A DNA stretch of 35,416 nucleotides. Source: Chloroflexota bacterium (lineage in GTDB: Bacteria; Chloroflexota; Anaerolineae; B4-G1). Each line of letters begins with the position of its first letter. Position 1 is the first letter of the stretch. Below are positions 16,230-24,326 of the stretch, in pieces. The notes beneath the pieces are model-generated. The model was given only the letters and a program-made list of their open reading frames with translations. It ran no database searches and had not been told where the DNA came from. The stretch is taken from assembly GCA_024232355.1 (NCBI GenBank), contig JAAEPW010000348.1:1-35416 (forward strand), in the 5' to 3' direction. A program made the position numbers and the translations under genes.

Positions 16230-16676
16230 TCATCCTCCAAGATGTTTGCTTAATTCCCAGAATGGTGGCACCATGCCCAGATCGGCAAAGATGTCATACA
16301 GGCAAAACGCGCCCCATTGGTCAACGACCTTGCCCTCTGGGCTGATGAACAATATGGTCACTCCCTCAAACTCGACTTTTTTGCCCGTAGCCTCAAAGCT
16401 CCATCCATTCCCTTGGTGAGTTCCCGAACCCTTGTACCGAATCCAGACCCGATCGGTTTGAGACACGGCGTCAACGATATCGTATTTCAAGTCGGGAAAG
16501 ATGGACCGAAAGTATCGAATCTCGTGTTTGATCTGGTCGGGTCCTTTGGCGTCGATCTGTATCCAATCGGGCGCATAGTCGGGGTCAATGATCTCGTCCG
16601 CCACGCTCAGGTCCGGTTTGCTCCACAGTTCTTCGAACCATCGCTTTGCTAGCCGCAGATTTCTATCTTGAGACAT
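16230..16676 (-). CDS. SnoaL-like / NTF2-fold protein
   Basis: The protein has 148 residues of the SnoaL-like ester or polyketide cyclase family (NTF2 fold). Family features are LAKRWFEELWSKPDL at the start, the central IRYFRSIFPDLKYDI, and ATGKKVEFEGVTILFI followed by GKVVDQWGAFCLYDI. Members include polyketide cyclases and many proteins of unknown function. The ATG at 16676 has GGAG 8 nt upstream. It lies between the FAD oxidoreductase and coxA, and its stop is 1 nt before the coxA ATG. The SnoaL fold next to an FAD hydroxylase-like gene suggests work on a polyketide-like or quinone-like substrate. A catalytic role is not proven by sequence. Confidence 0.8.
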   Translation of the reverse strand: MSQDRNLRLAKRWFEELWSKPDLSVADEIIDPDYAPDWIQIDAKGPDQIKHEIRYFRSIFPDLKYDIVDAVSQTDRVWIRYKGSGTHQGNGWSFEATGKKVEFEGVTILFISPEGKVVDQWGAFCLYDIFADLGMVPPFWELSKHLGG

Positions 16677-16711
16677 TTGTACCACTCCATTTTTGCTCGA
16701 CCCGCCCATTT

Positions 16712-17932
16712 TTATCCTCGCGCCAAATTCAGCTTGTCTTGGAGCTTGATGTCCTCATACCGGTTGGTCCCGGTTACGACCCCTAACATTTTTTGGTACA
16801 ACGCTTGATCCTCGCTTAATCGTCGGATGGCCCGGTTGGCCACCCATGGGAGGCGAGACAAATCCAGCATGAGCTGCGTGAGCTTGAACACGTCTTTGAT
16901 AATGCGCGCACGCTCCTCGGTGTAACGGGCCAGAATCTCGGTGCCAAAATTGCCCGTCGCCAGCGCTTTTTTGATGACGGGCACAGCTGCCTCCACGCTC
17001 TTGAGCGCCATCGTCATCCCCTCGCCGGTGATGGGGTCCAGGAATCCGGCGCTATCTCCAATGAGCATCAGCCCCGGCAGGGTGATTGGCTCGACGGTGA
17101 ATCCCAACGGCCCGACCGCCAGCACTGGCGGAACCAACTCGCTCTTGCTAGCGCGCTCACCAAATCCGCGTGCCGATTTTACGTAGTCCACGTACCCTTG
17201 TGCCAGGTTGCCGCCAAAACGCCGCATCTCTTTCTTTTCGAACAAGAGGGCCACCAGGGTAACGTCCCCATCGCAAGGGGCAGCATAGATTTCGCCGTCC
17301 GTCTGCATCATCACCTCGATGAACTCGCCCATCCCGGCGACCCCGCTCAGGTGCCCGGTGATGCCGAACCGTTTCCGAGTTAAATAGTTTCTCTGAATGC
17401 CATACCGCTTGTGAAAGACTGAAAGCATGCCATCAGCGCCGAGCGTTAAGGAGGCGCGGAACGTCTCCTTTTGTTTGGATTCGCCTACCGGGTGGCCGAC
17501 TATGCCCTGGATGGTCGAGCCATCCCAGAGGGCTTCCATAACCTTGAACCCCTCGCGCACCGTCACATTGGGAAAAGTTTTCACTTGCTGCACCAACAGG
17601 TGATCCAAGAGGTGACGCTGCATCACGACGCCGTAGGCAGCTTTGGCGCCAGCCGACGGAAAATCGCCCCCGGCCCATATGCCCTCTGTACTGCGAAACC
17701 GCACGCCACGGACCTGGATCCCACCCTGGGCCAGTATCTTTGGCAGAATCCCCAGCGATTCCAGGATTGCCACTCCTTGCGGCATGATCCCCTCGCCGCA
17801 GGGCTTGTGGCGGGGAAAGGTCGCTTGATCGAGCAGGAGAATGCGATAGCCCTCCGGCGCGAGTGCGAGGGCGCTGGCTGTCCCGGCGATACCGGCTCCG
17901 ACGATGATAATGTCGTAATCCCAATTTGTCAC
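16712..17932 (-). CDS. FAD-dependent oxidoreductase (geranylgeranyl reductase / SrsC-like)
   Basis: The protein has 406 residues. It has an N-terminal dinucleotide fold GAGIAGTASALAL, the PRHKPCGEGIMPQGV motif, and the second FAD motif LIGDSAGFLDPITGEGM. These place it in the geranylgeranyl-reductase/halogenase-like branch of the UbiH-type flavoproteins. In bacteria this branch includes the third member of type III PKS operons (PKS, methyltransferase, flavoprotein), where SrsC-type enzymes hydroxylate phenolic lipids. The start is a GTG only 2 nt after the coxB stop, so it is coupled to coxB. The nearest PKS and methyltransferase genes are about 11 kb away in the same block. A prenyl-chain reductase function, for example on quinone side chains, is the main alternative. 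Confidence 0.8.
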   Translation of the reverse strand: MTNWDYDIIIVGAGIAGTASALALAPEGYRILLLDQATFPRHKPCGEGIMPQGVAILESLGILPKILAQGGIQVRGVRFRSTEGIWAGGDFPSAGAKAAYGVVMQRHLLDHLLVQQVKTFPNVTVREGFKVMEALWDGSTIQGIVGHPVGESKQKETFRASLTLGADGMLSVFHKRYGIQRNYLTRKRFGITGHLSGVAGMGEFIEVMMQTDGEIYAAPCDGDVTLVALLFEKKEMRRFGGNLAQGYVDYVKSARGFGERASKSELVPPVLAVGPLGFTVEPITLPGLMLIGDSAGFLDPITGEGMTMALKSVEAAVPVIKKALATGNFGTEILARYTEERARIIKDVFKLTQLMLDLSRLPWVANRAIRRLSEDQALYQKMLGVVTGTNRYEDIKLQDKLNLARG

Positions 17933-17934
17933 AA

Positions 17935-18945
17935 CTATTCTAACCCCTTGATGAATTCGACGAGCGCCTCGATCTGCTCCTCGGCAAGTTGATCTGCATA
18001 ATCTTTGCGCATCACGTCGGAGAAACCTTGCACGACCTGAGCCCCTGGATCGAGAATGGACTCGCGCAAATATGTCTCGTCGGCTGTGCCGCTCGTGCCA
18101 TCATCGAACGTCCGCTGGCTGTCAAAAAGCCCCTGGAATGTGGGGCCGACCAATTCGCTCCCGTCGGTGGAATGACAGCCCAGGCATCCAAATGTTTGGG
18201 CATACTGAGCGCTGCTCGCATCTCCCTCCTCAGCGGCTTGTACAATTGCTTGCTGCTCGCTCATCCACTCGTCAAAGGCGGGGCCCTCGATGACGCGAAC
18301 CGGGGCCGTCATATAGGCGTGGGCCGTGCCGCACAGCTCGGAGCAATACGCGGTATAATCGCCCACCTCGGTCGGCGTGACCCGCGCCTCGTTCAGGATG
18401 CCGGGGATGGCGTCCATCTTGATCCGAAATTCGGGCACCCAGAACGAGTGAATGACGTCGGTGGACTGAATGTGGAACATCACCGGGCGGTTAACCGGCA
18501 GCACCAGTTCCGGCGAGACAACGCCATACTCGGCGTAATCGAAACTCCACGACCACTGTTGGCCGATGGCTCCTACCAACAGCTCCTTCTCGGATGGCGC
18601 CCGCGTGATGTCCAGCAAAATGTCTGTGGCATAACCCGCCAGGCTCAACACGATGATCAGTGGGATCACCGTCCACGCGATTTCGAGGGCCGTGTTCCCA
18701 TGGATGGGCACGGCGTCCTCCATATCCCCCGGGCGGCGTCGAAAGGCGACCACGCTGTAGAGCAGAAAGGAAATGATCAGGGAAAAGGCGATGGAGGAAA
18801 TGATGAACAGCAGCCGCAGCAGCGCGTCGATGCGCGCCCCTTGGACGCTGGTTAGTTGTGGTAACAGGTCAGCGTTCTCAAACGCCACAACCAGCAGAGT
18901 GGAAAGAACAATCGTAAATAGTATGGGAACGATCAGCTTTTTCAT
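17935..18945 (-). CDS. coxB: Cytochrome c oxidase subunit II with fused cytochrome c (caa3 type)
   Basis: The protein has 336 residues. A signal-like helix (1-20) and two further membrane helices (about 40-68 and 88-112) lead to the cupredoxin domain. The CuA ligands are complete: His166, Cys201, Glu203, Cys205, His209 and Met212. A cytochrome c domain follows with CLGCH (Cys254, Cys257, His258) and a likely distal ligand at Met312. The c domain makes this a caa3-type oxidase that can take electrons from a membrane or periplasmic cytochrome without a separate soluble carrier. Its ATG overlaps by 4 nt the stop of the fumarase frame when that frame is read through its premature TAA. This links coxB to the fumarase transcript. 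Confidence 0.96.
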   Translation of the reverse strand: MKKLIVPILFTIVLSTLLVVAFENADLLPQLTSVQGARIDALLRLLFIISSIAFSLIISFLLYSVVAFRRRPGDMEDAVPIHGNTALEIAWTVIPLIIVLSLAGYATDILLDITRAPSEKELLVGAIGQQWSWSFDYAEYGVVSPELVLPVNRPVMFHIQSTDVIHSFWVPEFRIKMDAIPGILNEARVTPTEVGDYTAYCSELCGTAHAYMTAPVRVIEGPAFDEWMSEQQAIVQAAEEGDASSAQYAQTFGCLGCHSTDGSELVGPTFQGLFDSQRTFDDGTSGTADETYLRESILDPGAQVVQGFSDVMRKDYADQLAEEQIEALVEFIKGLE

Positions 18946-19082
18946 TCGGCATCAGTCTCCGCATTATGTGTTTTCACCAGCCCCGTCATCCGAATCGGGT
19001 CGAGAAGCGCCTCCAACTCTTTCGGCGGCAGCACGCTCCACTCCTGAGACACCTGGCGCACGGTGCGACCGCTGCGGTGCGC
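18942..19082 (-). pseudogene. fumC: Detached C-terminal segment of fumarase (after in-frame TAA)
   Basis: Directly after the TAA at 19085-19083 the same frame continues for 46 codons without a stop. It gives AHRSGRTVRQVSQEW, then PPKELEALLDPIRMTG and a short tail, ending at a TGA that overlaps the coxB start (ATGA). This is the normal fumarase C-terminal small domain, including the conserved LLDP-x-RMTG end. Only one codon is abnormal: TAA stands where a basic residue, usually Lys (AAA or AAG), is expected. It was left out of the fumC entry because standard translation stops before it. Confidence 0.85.
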
Positions 19083-20354
19083 TTATTTGCTGATTTGTGC
19101 CGCGCGGTCGTAGCTAATGGCCGGGGCCAAACTGGTTGCCATGGCCAGGCTGCGCTCCACCGACTCTTGACAGTGGGCCTCGTCGGCTTCAAGCCCCGCG
19201 ATGCAGCGGTCGCCAAAGGCTTGGGTGGCGTTTGCCAGCATCTCGATGGTATTCAATAGATTGTGAGCCATTAGGGGCATCATCATGTTCAACTCGAAAT
19301 ATCCGCCCATCCCGCCCAAAGCGATGGCCGCGTCGTGCCCAACGACCTGGGCCGCGACCATAATCAGTGCCTCGGCCATCACAGGGTTGACCTTGCCGGG
19401 CATAATGGACGAGCCGGGCTGAACGGCGGGCAAGCGCAGCTCTCCCAATCCGTTGCGTGGGCCGGAACCCAGCCATCGGACGTCGTTGGCGATCTTGGTC
19501 AGGCTGACGGCAATCGTCTTGAGCGCCCCCGAAGCTTCCACGATGCCGTCGCGGGCAGCGTTGGCCTCAAAATGGTTACTCGCCTCACAAAAGTCTGGGA
19601 CGAGCATCTGATTGAGATAACGGATGACCCGTCGTGGAAAGCCCACCGGGCAATTGATGCCCGTGCCGACAGCAGTGCCTCCCAAGGGTAATTCCCGCAA
19701 GGCGTCCATCGCTTGCCCGGCCCGCCGGATGCCCTTTTCGATCTGGGACGCATAGCCACCAAACTCTTGGCCCAGCCGGATTGGTGTCGCGTCCTGCAAA
19801 TGTGTGCGCCCGCTCTTGACGATGTGATCAAAGGCCCGCGCTTTTTCGACCAGTCCGTCGCGCAACTCCACTAGCGCCGGGATGAGGTCGTCGTGGATCG
19901 CTAGCTTTGCTGCCACGTGGATGGCGGTGGGAATCACGTCGTTGCTGGATTGGCTCGCGTTGACGTGGTCGTTGGGGTGCACGGGCGTCTTGCTGCCCAC
20001 TTGTCCCCCCAGCAACTGGATGGCGCGATTGGCGATGACCTCGTTGCCGTTCATATTGGTGGATGTGCCAGAACCGGTCTGAAAGACATCCACCGGGAAT
20101 TGATCGTCCCACTTTCCCTCGATGACTTCGTCGCAGGCTTGGACGATGGCTTTACCCAGACGTGCGTCCAGGACGTCCATATCCACGTTCGCCTGGGCGC
20201 ACGTTCGTTTTACCAACCCTAGCGCTTGGATAAATCGCCGTCCAAACCGAATACCGGATATGGGGAAATTCTTCACTGCACGCTGTGTTTGCGCTCCCCA
20301 CAGCGCGCCGTCGGGAATCTCTATCTCTCCCAACGAATCCCACTCAATTCTCAT
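19083..20354 (-). CDS. fumC: Class II fumarate hydratase, C-terminally truncated
   Basis: The protein is 423 residues as read, against about 460-470 for the family. It interconverts fumarate and malate in the TCA cycle. Visible motifs include TGSGTSTNMNGNEV, HVNASQSSNDVIPTA, SGRTHLQDATPI and the superfamily signature GSSIMPGKVNPV, so the active-site loops are intact. The frame stops at TAA right after YDRAAQISK, removing the last 46 residues that are still encoded downstream. The start is supported by AGGGG 7 nt before the ATG. It lies first in the fumC-cox operon and follows sdhAB, matching the TCA sequence succinate to fumarate to malate. The small C-terminal domain is not part of the active site but is normally conserved. 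Whether the shortened enzyme works is open. Confidence 0.93.
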   Translation of the reverse strand: MRIEWDSLGEIEIPDGALWGAQTQRAVKNFPISGIRFGRRFIQALGLVKRTCAQANVDMDVLDARLGKAIVQACDEVIEGKWDDQFPVDVFQTGSGTSTNMNGNEVIANRAIQLLGGQVGSKTPVHPNDHVNASQSSNDVIPTAIHVAAKLAIHDDLIPALVELRDGLVEKARAFDHIVKSGRTHLQDATPIRLGQEFGGYASQIEKGIRRAGQAMDALRELPLGGTAVGTGINCPVGFPRRVIRYLNQMLVPDFCEASNHFEANAARDGIVEASGALKTIAVSLTKIANDVRWLGSGPRNGLGELRLPAVQPGSSIMPGKVNPVMAEALIMVAAQVVGHDAAIALGGMGGYFELNMMMPLMAHNLLNTIEMLANATQAFGDRCIAGLEADEAHCQESVERSLAMATSLAPAISYDRAAQISK

Positions 20355-20408
20355 TCGTTAACCCCTACATAATCAAGTTCAGTTTTTGCTACCAGACACT
20401 TTTTTGAT

Positions 20409-20488
20409 AGGACACAGATCAACACAAGTTTCACAGATTTTTCTGTTTTCGGTGGCTCAATGGCTATGAAATCTCAAAATCTGTGTCC
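20409..20488. repeat. Intergenic inverted/direct repeat with ATCTGTG units
   Basis: GGACACAGAT (20410-20419) and ATCTGTGTCC (20479-20488) are perfect 10-bp inverted repeats, 59 nt apart. A third unit, CACAGATTTT (20432-20441), lies between and pairs with AAAATCTGTG (20476-20485). Related strings are common as dispersed intergenic repeats in environmental bacteria (recollection, not checked). The 146-bp gap (20355-20500) between fumC and the rhodanese gene shows no other feature and no convincing promoter. Confidence 0.5.
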
Positions 20489-20500
20489 AAGTTGAATGTT

Positions 20501-20965
20501 TCAACAAACTGCCTCGTAGCCAGGTGGAAGCACGTTCCAATCGTCACTGTAGACGTGCGCCCGGCACGTTACCTCTCCATCGGGAGTGACAAACGTTCTC
20601 CCGTCCAACGCCCAGGCCAGGATACCCCCGTACAGATTGAATACCTTGAACTCGTTCTTGAGCAGCTTTTTCGCATACCGGGCGCTCCGACAACCCGCCG
20701 TGCAATAGACCAAGATCGATTTCTCGTCGCATTCCCAGGGTCGCTTTTTGACCCGCGCCTTGAACTCGGCCATAGTCATAGCGCCCGGAATGATGGATAT
20801 ATTCCGCTCACGCTGACGGCGAACGTCCACAATCATCCATTCTTCCTGCTCGCATTGCTGTGCAAACTCGTCCAATGTCACCCATGGCGCATCTGGGTGT
20901 ATCAGGCGGCAAATGCCGGCCAGTTCGTCGATTGCCTCGACGTAAGAGGATGGTGCATCGTGCAT
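20501..20965 (-). CDS. Rhodanese-like domain protein
   Basis: The protein has 154 residues and a single rhodanese domain: MIVDVRRQRE near the start, GAMTMAEF, and the active-site loop VYCTAGCRSA with Cys88. A short C-terminal extension contains a CRAH string. Rhodaneses transfer sulfane sulfur to thiols or cyanide. The ATG at 20965 overlaps the sdhB stop by 1 nt (TGATG) and GGGAG lies upstream, so it is translated with sdhB. By position it might support iron-sulfur assembly or repair of SdhB, which is inference. The frame is open upstream inside sdhB but that part is a shadow. Confidence 0.85.
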   Translation of the reverse strand: MHDAPSSYVEAIDELAGICRLIHPDAPWVTLDEFAQQCEQEEWMIVDVRRQRERNISIIPGAMTMAEFKARVKKRPWECDEKSILVYCTAGCRSARYAKKLLKNEFKVFNLYGGILAWALDGRTFVTPDGEVTCRAHVYSDDWNVLPPGYEAVC

Positions 20966-21708
20966 CAGGTATTGTCTCCCGACTGTTGCTTGTCGCGCGC
21001 CCGTTGCGCGCGGCGAATGTGTGCCCGGGTCTTGCCGATGCCCTGTGTAGGCGAAACGCCCTTGGGGCAAACCTCGACGCAACTCCAGACCATATCACAG
21101 CCCCATATGCCCTGCTCGCTGTCGACCAGTGCCACCCGTGCATCGTCAGCGACGTCACGCACGTCGGCCAAAAAGCGGTAATGTTTGGCCAATGCCGCTG
21201 GACCCAGGTAATTGGAGTCCCGCTCGGCCGCCGGGCAGACGCCGTAGCAACTGGCGCACAGGATACAGTTGGTGTATGGTTCGGCCTCGGCCCACTGCAC
21301 CGGGTCTACCAGGCGCTCTTTCTCCGGGTCAGGCTCGGTTGGTTGAAGCCAGGGCTGGACGGCGCGGTTCTTTTCAAAGAAAGGCTCCATATCTACCACC
21401 AGGTCTTTGAGTACCGGCATGTTGGGCAGCGGCTCCACGGTGACTGTCTCTGTGTCCAATCCGCGCACCTGGGAGCGGCAGGCCAAATCTATTTGGCCGT
21501 TGATGACCATCGCGCAGGAGCCACACACCGCCCCCCGGCAGGCGTAGCGGAAGGAAAGACTGCCATCCTGCTCGGCCTGGATGCGCAGCAGGGCCTCCAA
21601 GATAGTCATCCCCTCGGGTATGTCGAGAGTGTATTCCTGATAGTGGGGCACATCATCCGCTTTTGGATCGAAACGTTGAACCTTGAACGTAATCTGTTTT
21701 GCGCTCAT
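20965..21708 (-). CDS. sdhB: Succinate dehydrogenase / fumarate reductase iron-sulfur subunit
   Basis: The protein has 247 residues. The N-terminal plant-type ferredoxin domain has CRGAVCGSCAMVING and a fourth Cys for [2Fe-2S]. The C-terminal domain has CILCASCYGVCP and CDMVWSCVEVCPKG for the [4Fe-4S] and [3Fe-4S] centres. It passes electrons from the SdhA flavin towards quinone. The ATG overlaps the sdhA stop (TAATG). No membrane-anchor gene lies next to it. Confidence 0.95.
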   Translation of the reverse strand: MSAKQITFKVQRFDPKADDVPHYQEYTLDIPEGMTILEALLRIQAEQDGSLSFRYACRGAVCGSCAMVINGQIDLACRSQVRGLDTETVTVEPLPNMPVLKDLVVDMEPFFEKNRAVQPWLQPTEPDPEKERLVDPVQWAEAEPYTNCILCASCYGVCPAAERDSNYLGPAALAKHYRFLADVRDVADDARVALVDSEQGIWGCDMVWSCVEVCPKGVSPTQGIGKTRAHIRRAQRARDKQQSGDNT

Positions 21709-23423
21709 TAGTACTTTCTCTCCATTGGCTGGTATTTCGTGATGATCACGTCAGTGTATTCCAGATGGGGCTGGTCATCGGGTTTATAGGTTGCCATACT
21801 GTGCTTGAGCCATTCCTCGTCGTTCCGACCGGGATGGTCGGTGCGCCAGTGGGAACCTCGGCATTCCGGTCGCTTTAGGGCGGTGAGGGCTGTTACCTCG
21901 GCCAATTCTAACATCCCTTCCAGTTCCAATGTGTCAACCAGGTCATAGTTGAAAGCGTCTCCCTTGTTGTCGACGGTCACGTGCTTGTATCGCTCTTTGA
22001 GTTCGCCTAGCGCCTCGACTGCCTCAGCCAAAGGCTTTGCCTCGCGGTAGACGCCCACCTTGTCCGTCATCACATCTTTCATCTCGCGCCGGATGACCCC
22101 CTGGCGGTCCCCATCCGCGCGCGACTTGAGGGCCTCGATAGCGGCGGACTGTTCACGCAGCTCCTCAGCCAGCACCTCTTCTGAAACTGCCCCGTCGCCG
22201 ACTTGCTGACTTGCTACCTCACCCGCTCGCTTGCCAAAGACGATTGTCTCTAGCAGCGAATTGCCCCCCAGCCGGTTGGCCCCGTGCACACTGATGCACG
22301 AGCATTCGCCGATGGCGAACAGGCCCGGCAGCGGTGTCTCGCCGTTCTCGTCACAGGCCAAGCCGCCCATCGAATAATGTTGGCCCGGCTGCACCGGGAT
22401 TGGCGCTTCGATGGGGTCGACCCCGCCAAAGTCCATCGCAATCTGGCGAATCCCCGGCAGGCGGGATTTGATGACCTCTTCCCCCAGGTGGCGAATGTCC
22501 AGGTGGACGTATCCGTGCATCGGAATGCGTTCACCCCCAAAGCCGCGCCCCTCGTTCACCTCGGTCTGGATGGCGCGGGCGACTATATCGCGCGGGGCCA
22601 GGTCCTTGACTGTAGGCGCGTACCGTTCCATGAACCGCTCGCCCTCGGTGTTGTACAGGATGCCGCCCTCGCCGCGCACCCCCTCACTGATGAGGATGTT
22701 GGTGCCATAGAGGGTGGTGGGATGGAATTGGACAAACTCGATGTCCTCCAGCGGCGCACCGGCCACATAAGCGGCGGCAGTGGCACTGCCGGTGTTGATG
22801 ATGGCGTTGGTAGATTTGTCATAGATACGCCCATGCCCCCCGCCAGCGACGATGACGGCGTCAGCGCCAAAAGCTTGCAGTTGGCCGCTGGGGATATGCA
22901 ACGCCACTGCACCCACGGCTCGCCCGTCGTGAACTACCAACCGCGTGAGCAGCCACTCGTCGTAAAATGGAATGTCGCGCTTGAGGCACTGCTCCCACAG
23001 CGTGTGCAGCAGGTGGTGACCGGTGCGGTCGGCGGCGTAACAGGTGCGGGGGAAACCGGCTCCACCAAAGGGTCGTTGGGCGATGCGTCCATCAGGAAAG
23101 CGGCTAAAGTACGCTCCCCAGTGTTCCATCTCTAACACCCGTTCTGGTGCGTCGTGGGCCAGGATTTCGGCCCGAGGCTGGTCGGCCAAATAGTCGGAAC
23201 CCTTGATCGTGTCAAAGGCGTGACTTTCCCAGGAATCGCCCTGGCCCTCGGGATGATTGCCCAGCGCGGCATTGACGCCACCCTGAGCCGCGCCAGAGTG
23301 AGACCGCATCGGGTAAACTTTGGACATTATGGCCACGCTGCACCCGGCGGCGTGGGCCTCGACAGCGGCTCGCAGTCCTGCCAACCCTCCGCCGATGATT
23401 AGGATTTGGTAATGTTTTGTCAC
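21708..23423 (-). CDS. sdhA: Succinate dehydrogenase / fumarate reductase flavoprotein subunit
   Basis: The protein has 571 residues. The N-terminal FAD fold is GGGLAGLRAAVEA. MRSHSGAAQGGVNAA carries the His for covalent FAD. FHPTTLYGTNILISEGVRGEGG is near the dicarboxylate site, ANRLGGNSLLE marks the second FAD contact, and RGSHWRTDHPGRND is the conserved C-terminal part. It oxidises succinate to fumarate, facing the cytoplasm. The start is a GTG at 23423 with GGAGGAG 5 nt upstream. It forms an operon with sdhB and the rhodanese and follows a UbiA gene. Confidence 0.96.
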   Translation of the reverse strand: MTKHYQILIIGGGLAGLRAAVEAHAAGCSVAIMSKVYPMRSHSGAAQGGVNAALGNHPEGQGDSWESHAFDTIKGSDYLADQPRAEILAHDAPERVLEMEHWGAYFSRFPDGRIAQRPFGGAGFPRTCYAADRTGHHLLHTLWEQCLKRDIPFYDEWLLTRLVVHDGRAVGAVALHIPSGQLQAFGADAVIVAGGGHGRIYDKSTNAIINTGSATAAAYVAGAPLEDIEFVQFHPTTLYGTNILISEGVRGEGGILYNTEGERFMERYAPTVKDLAPRDIVARAIQTEVNEGRGFGGERIPMHGYVHLDIRHLGEEVIKSRLPGIRQIAMDFGGVDPIEAPIPVQPGQHYSMGGLACDENGETPLPGLFAIGECSCISVHGANRLGGNSLLETIVFGKRAGEVASQQVGDGAVSEEVLAEELREQSAAIEALKSRADGDRQGVIRREMKDVMTDKVGVYREAKPLAEAVEALGELKERYKHVTVDNKGDAFNYDLVDTLELEGMLELAEVTALTALKRPECRGSHWRTDHPGRNDEEWLKHSMATYKPDDQPHLEYTDVIITKYQPMERKY

Positions 23424-23437
23424 TTTTACTCCTCCGC

Positions 23438-24301
23438 TTAAAATCCGCGTATCAATTGAAATCCGATGAAACTCAAAAACCCTCCGGTCATAATGTAGCC
23501 TATCCGCATCATCTGCACATAATTCTCTCGCATCCGGCTTGCATCAAAGCGCCGCCACCAAAAGTAGACCAGGCCCGCCAGGACTATCAAGCCGCCTACC
23601 ACGGTGAACGATTCCCATGGACCAAAATCACGCCAGATCAGGAACCCCATCAACACAGCGGTCAGCAACAAGCACAAAATTGCCAGAGGAAAACATCGTT
23701 CCCCCCATTGTACAGCGAACGTGATATCCCCTCGCCGCCGGTCCTCCTCCCTCTGATAAATCTGCGTCAGCGGGTAGAATCCGGTGATGATCAGAGACGC
23801 TGCCAGCATCCCCATCATCGCTTTGACTGAGAACAGCGTTGTCCAATCTGCTTGGCCGCACAACCAACCTGCCGCCGTCCCACCCATTCCCTGAAAGATG
23901 CTGACCGCCAGCAAACTGGACCAAGGATGAGACTTGAGCCGTATGGCCGGATGTGAATACGCGTTGCCCACAACTCCCATCACCAGCGACAGTACGAACA
24001 AGGGACGGCTGATGAACCAAATCAGCACCAGTCCAACAGCCTGCACTGTCACCGAAAAGACGAGCAAGTCACGGGTCACTTGGGGCGGGTTCCATAACCC
24101 GCCGATCGGTCCCTCGTCCTGATCATAGTACGAGTTGAGGGCTGTGGCTCCGCCATAGAACAAGACGTGAAAGATGAGCAGGACTACCCATAATCGAGTA
24201 CTCATCTCGCCGCCGGAAAGCAAAAACCCCCACAAAAAGAGTGGTGACAACAGCACCTGCCAGTGCAGCCGTAAATGCAGAATCAAATCTCCAAATCTCA
24301 T
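23438..24301 (-). CDS. UbiA-family prenyltransferase
   Basis: The protein has 287 residues and about eight membrane helices. The first diphosphate-binding motif is NSYYDQDEG (Asn56, Asp60, Asp62). The second lies in QIYQREEDRRRGD. This architecture attaches prenyl chains to aromatic or other acceptors in quinone, heme or archaeal-type lipid synthesis. It is clearly distinct from the CtaB encoded 12 kb away. An in-frame GTG lies 15 nt further upstream and neither start has a good Shine-Dalgarno sequence; I use the ATG. It lies between the Act genes and sdhA, so a role in a respiratory quinone is attractive. MenA-like function cannot be told from sequence alone. Confidence 0.82.
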   Translation of the reverse strand: MRFGDLILHLRLHWQVLLSPLFLWGFLLSGGEMSTRLWVVLLIFHVLFYGGATALNSYYDQDEGPIGGLWNPPQVTRDLLVFSVTVQAVGLVLIWFISRPLFVLSLVMGVVGNAYSHPAIRLKSHPWSSLLAVSIFQGMGGTAAGWLCGQADWTTLFSVKAMMGMLAASLIITGFYPLTQIYQREEDRRRGDITFAVQWGERCFPLAILCLLLTAVLMGFLIWRDFGPWESFTVVGGLIVLAGLVYFWWRRFDASRMRENYVQMMRIGYIMTGGFLSFIGFQLIRGF

Positions 24302-24326
24302 ACCGTCACGTTTCACACCTAACGCT

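Noticed and set aside
16712..17932. FAD oxidoreductase as a dedicated bacteriochlorophyll geranylgeranyl reductase
   Set aside because: No other pigment genes are present in the window; the CGEG-motif branch is broad and the respiratory/polyketide context fits better.
17989..18855. Plus-strand open frame of 288 codons
   Set aside because: It is antisense to coxB, without a plausible start site or domain.
20409..20488. CRISPR-like array from the repeated ATCTGTG units
   Set aside because: The units are short, irregularly spaced and in both orientations, with no constant repeat and spacer lengths.
20860..21711. Plus-strand open frame of 283 codons
   Set aside because: It is antisense to sdhB and the rhodanese gene; it is a shadow of GC-rich coding sequence.
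22284..23135. Plus-strand open frame of 283 codons
   Set aside because: It is fully antisense to sdhA, a secure gene, and its translation has no family features.
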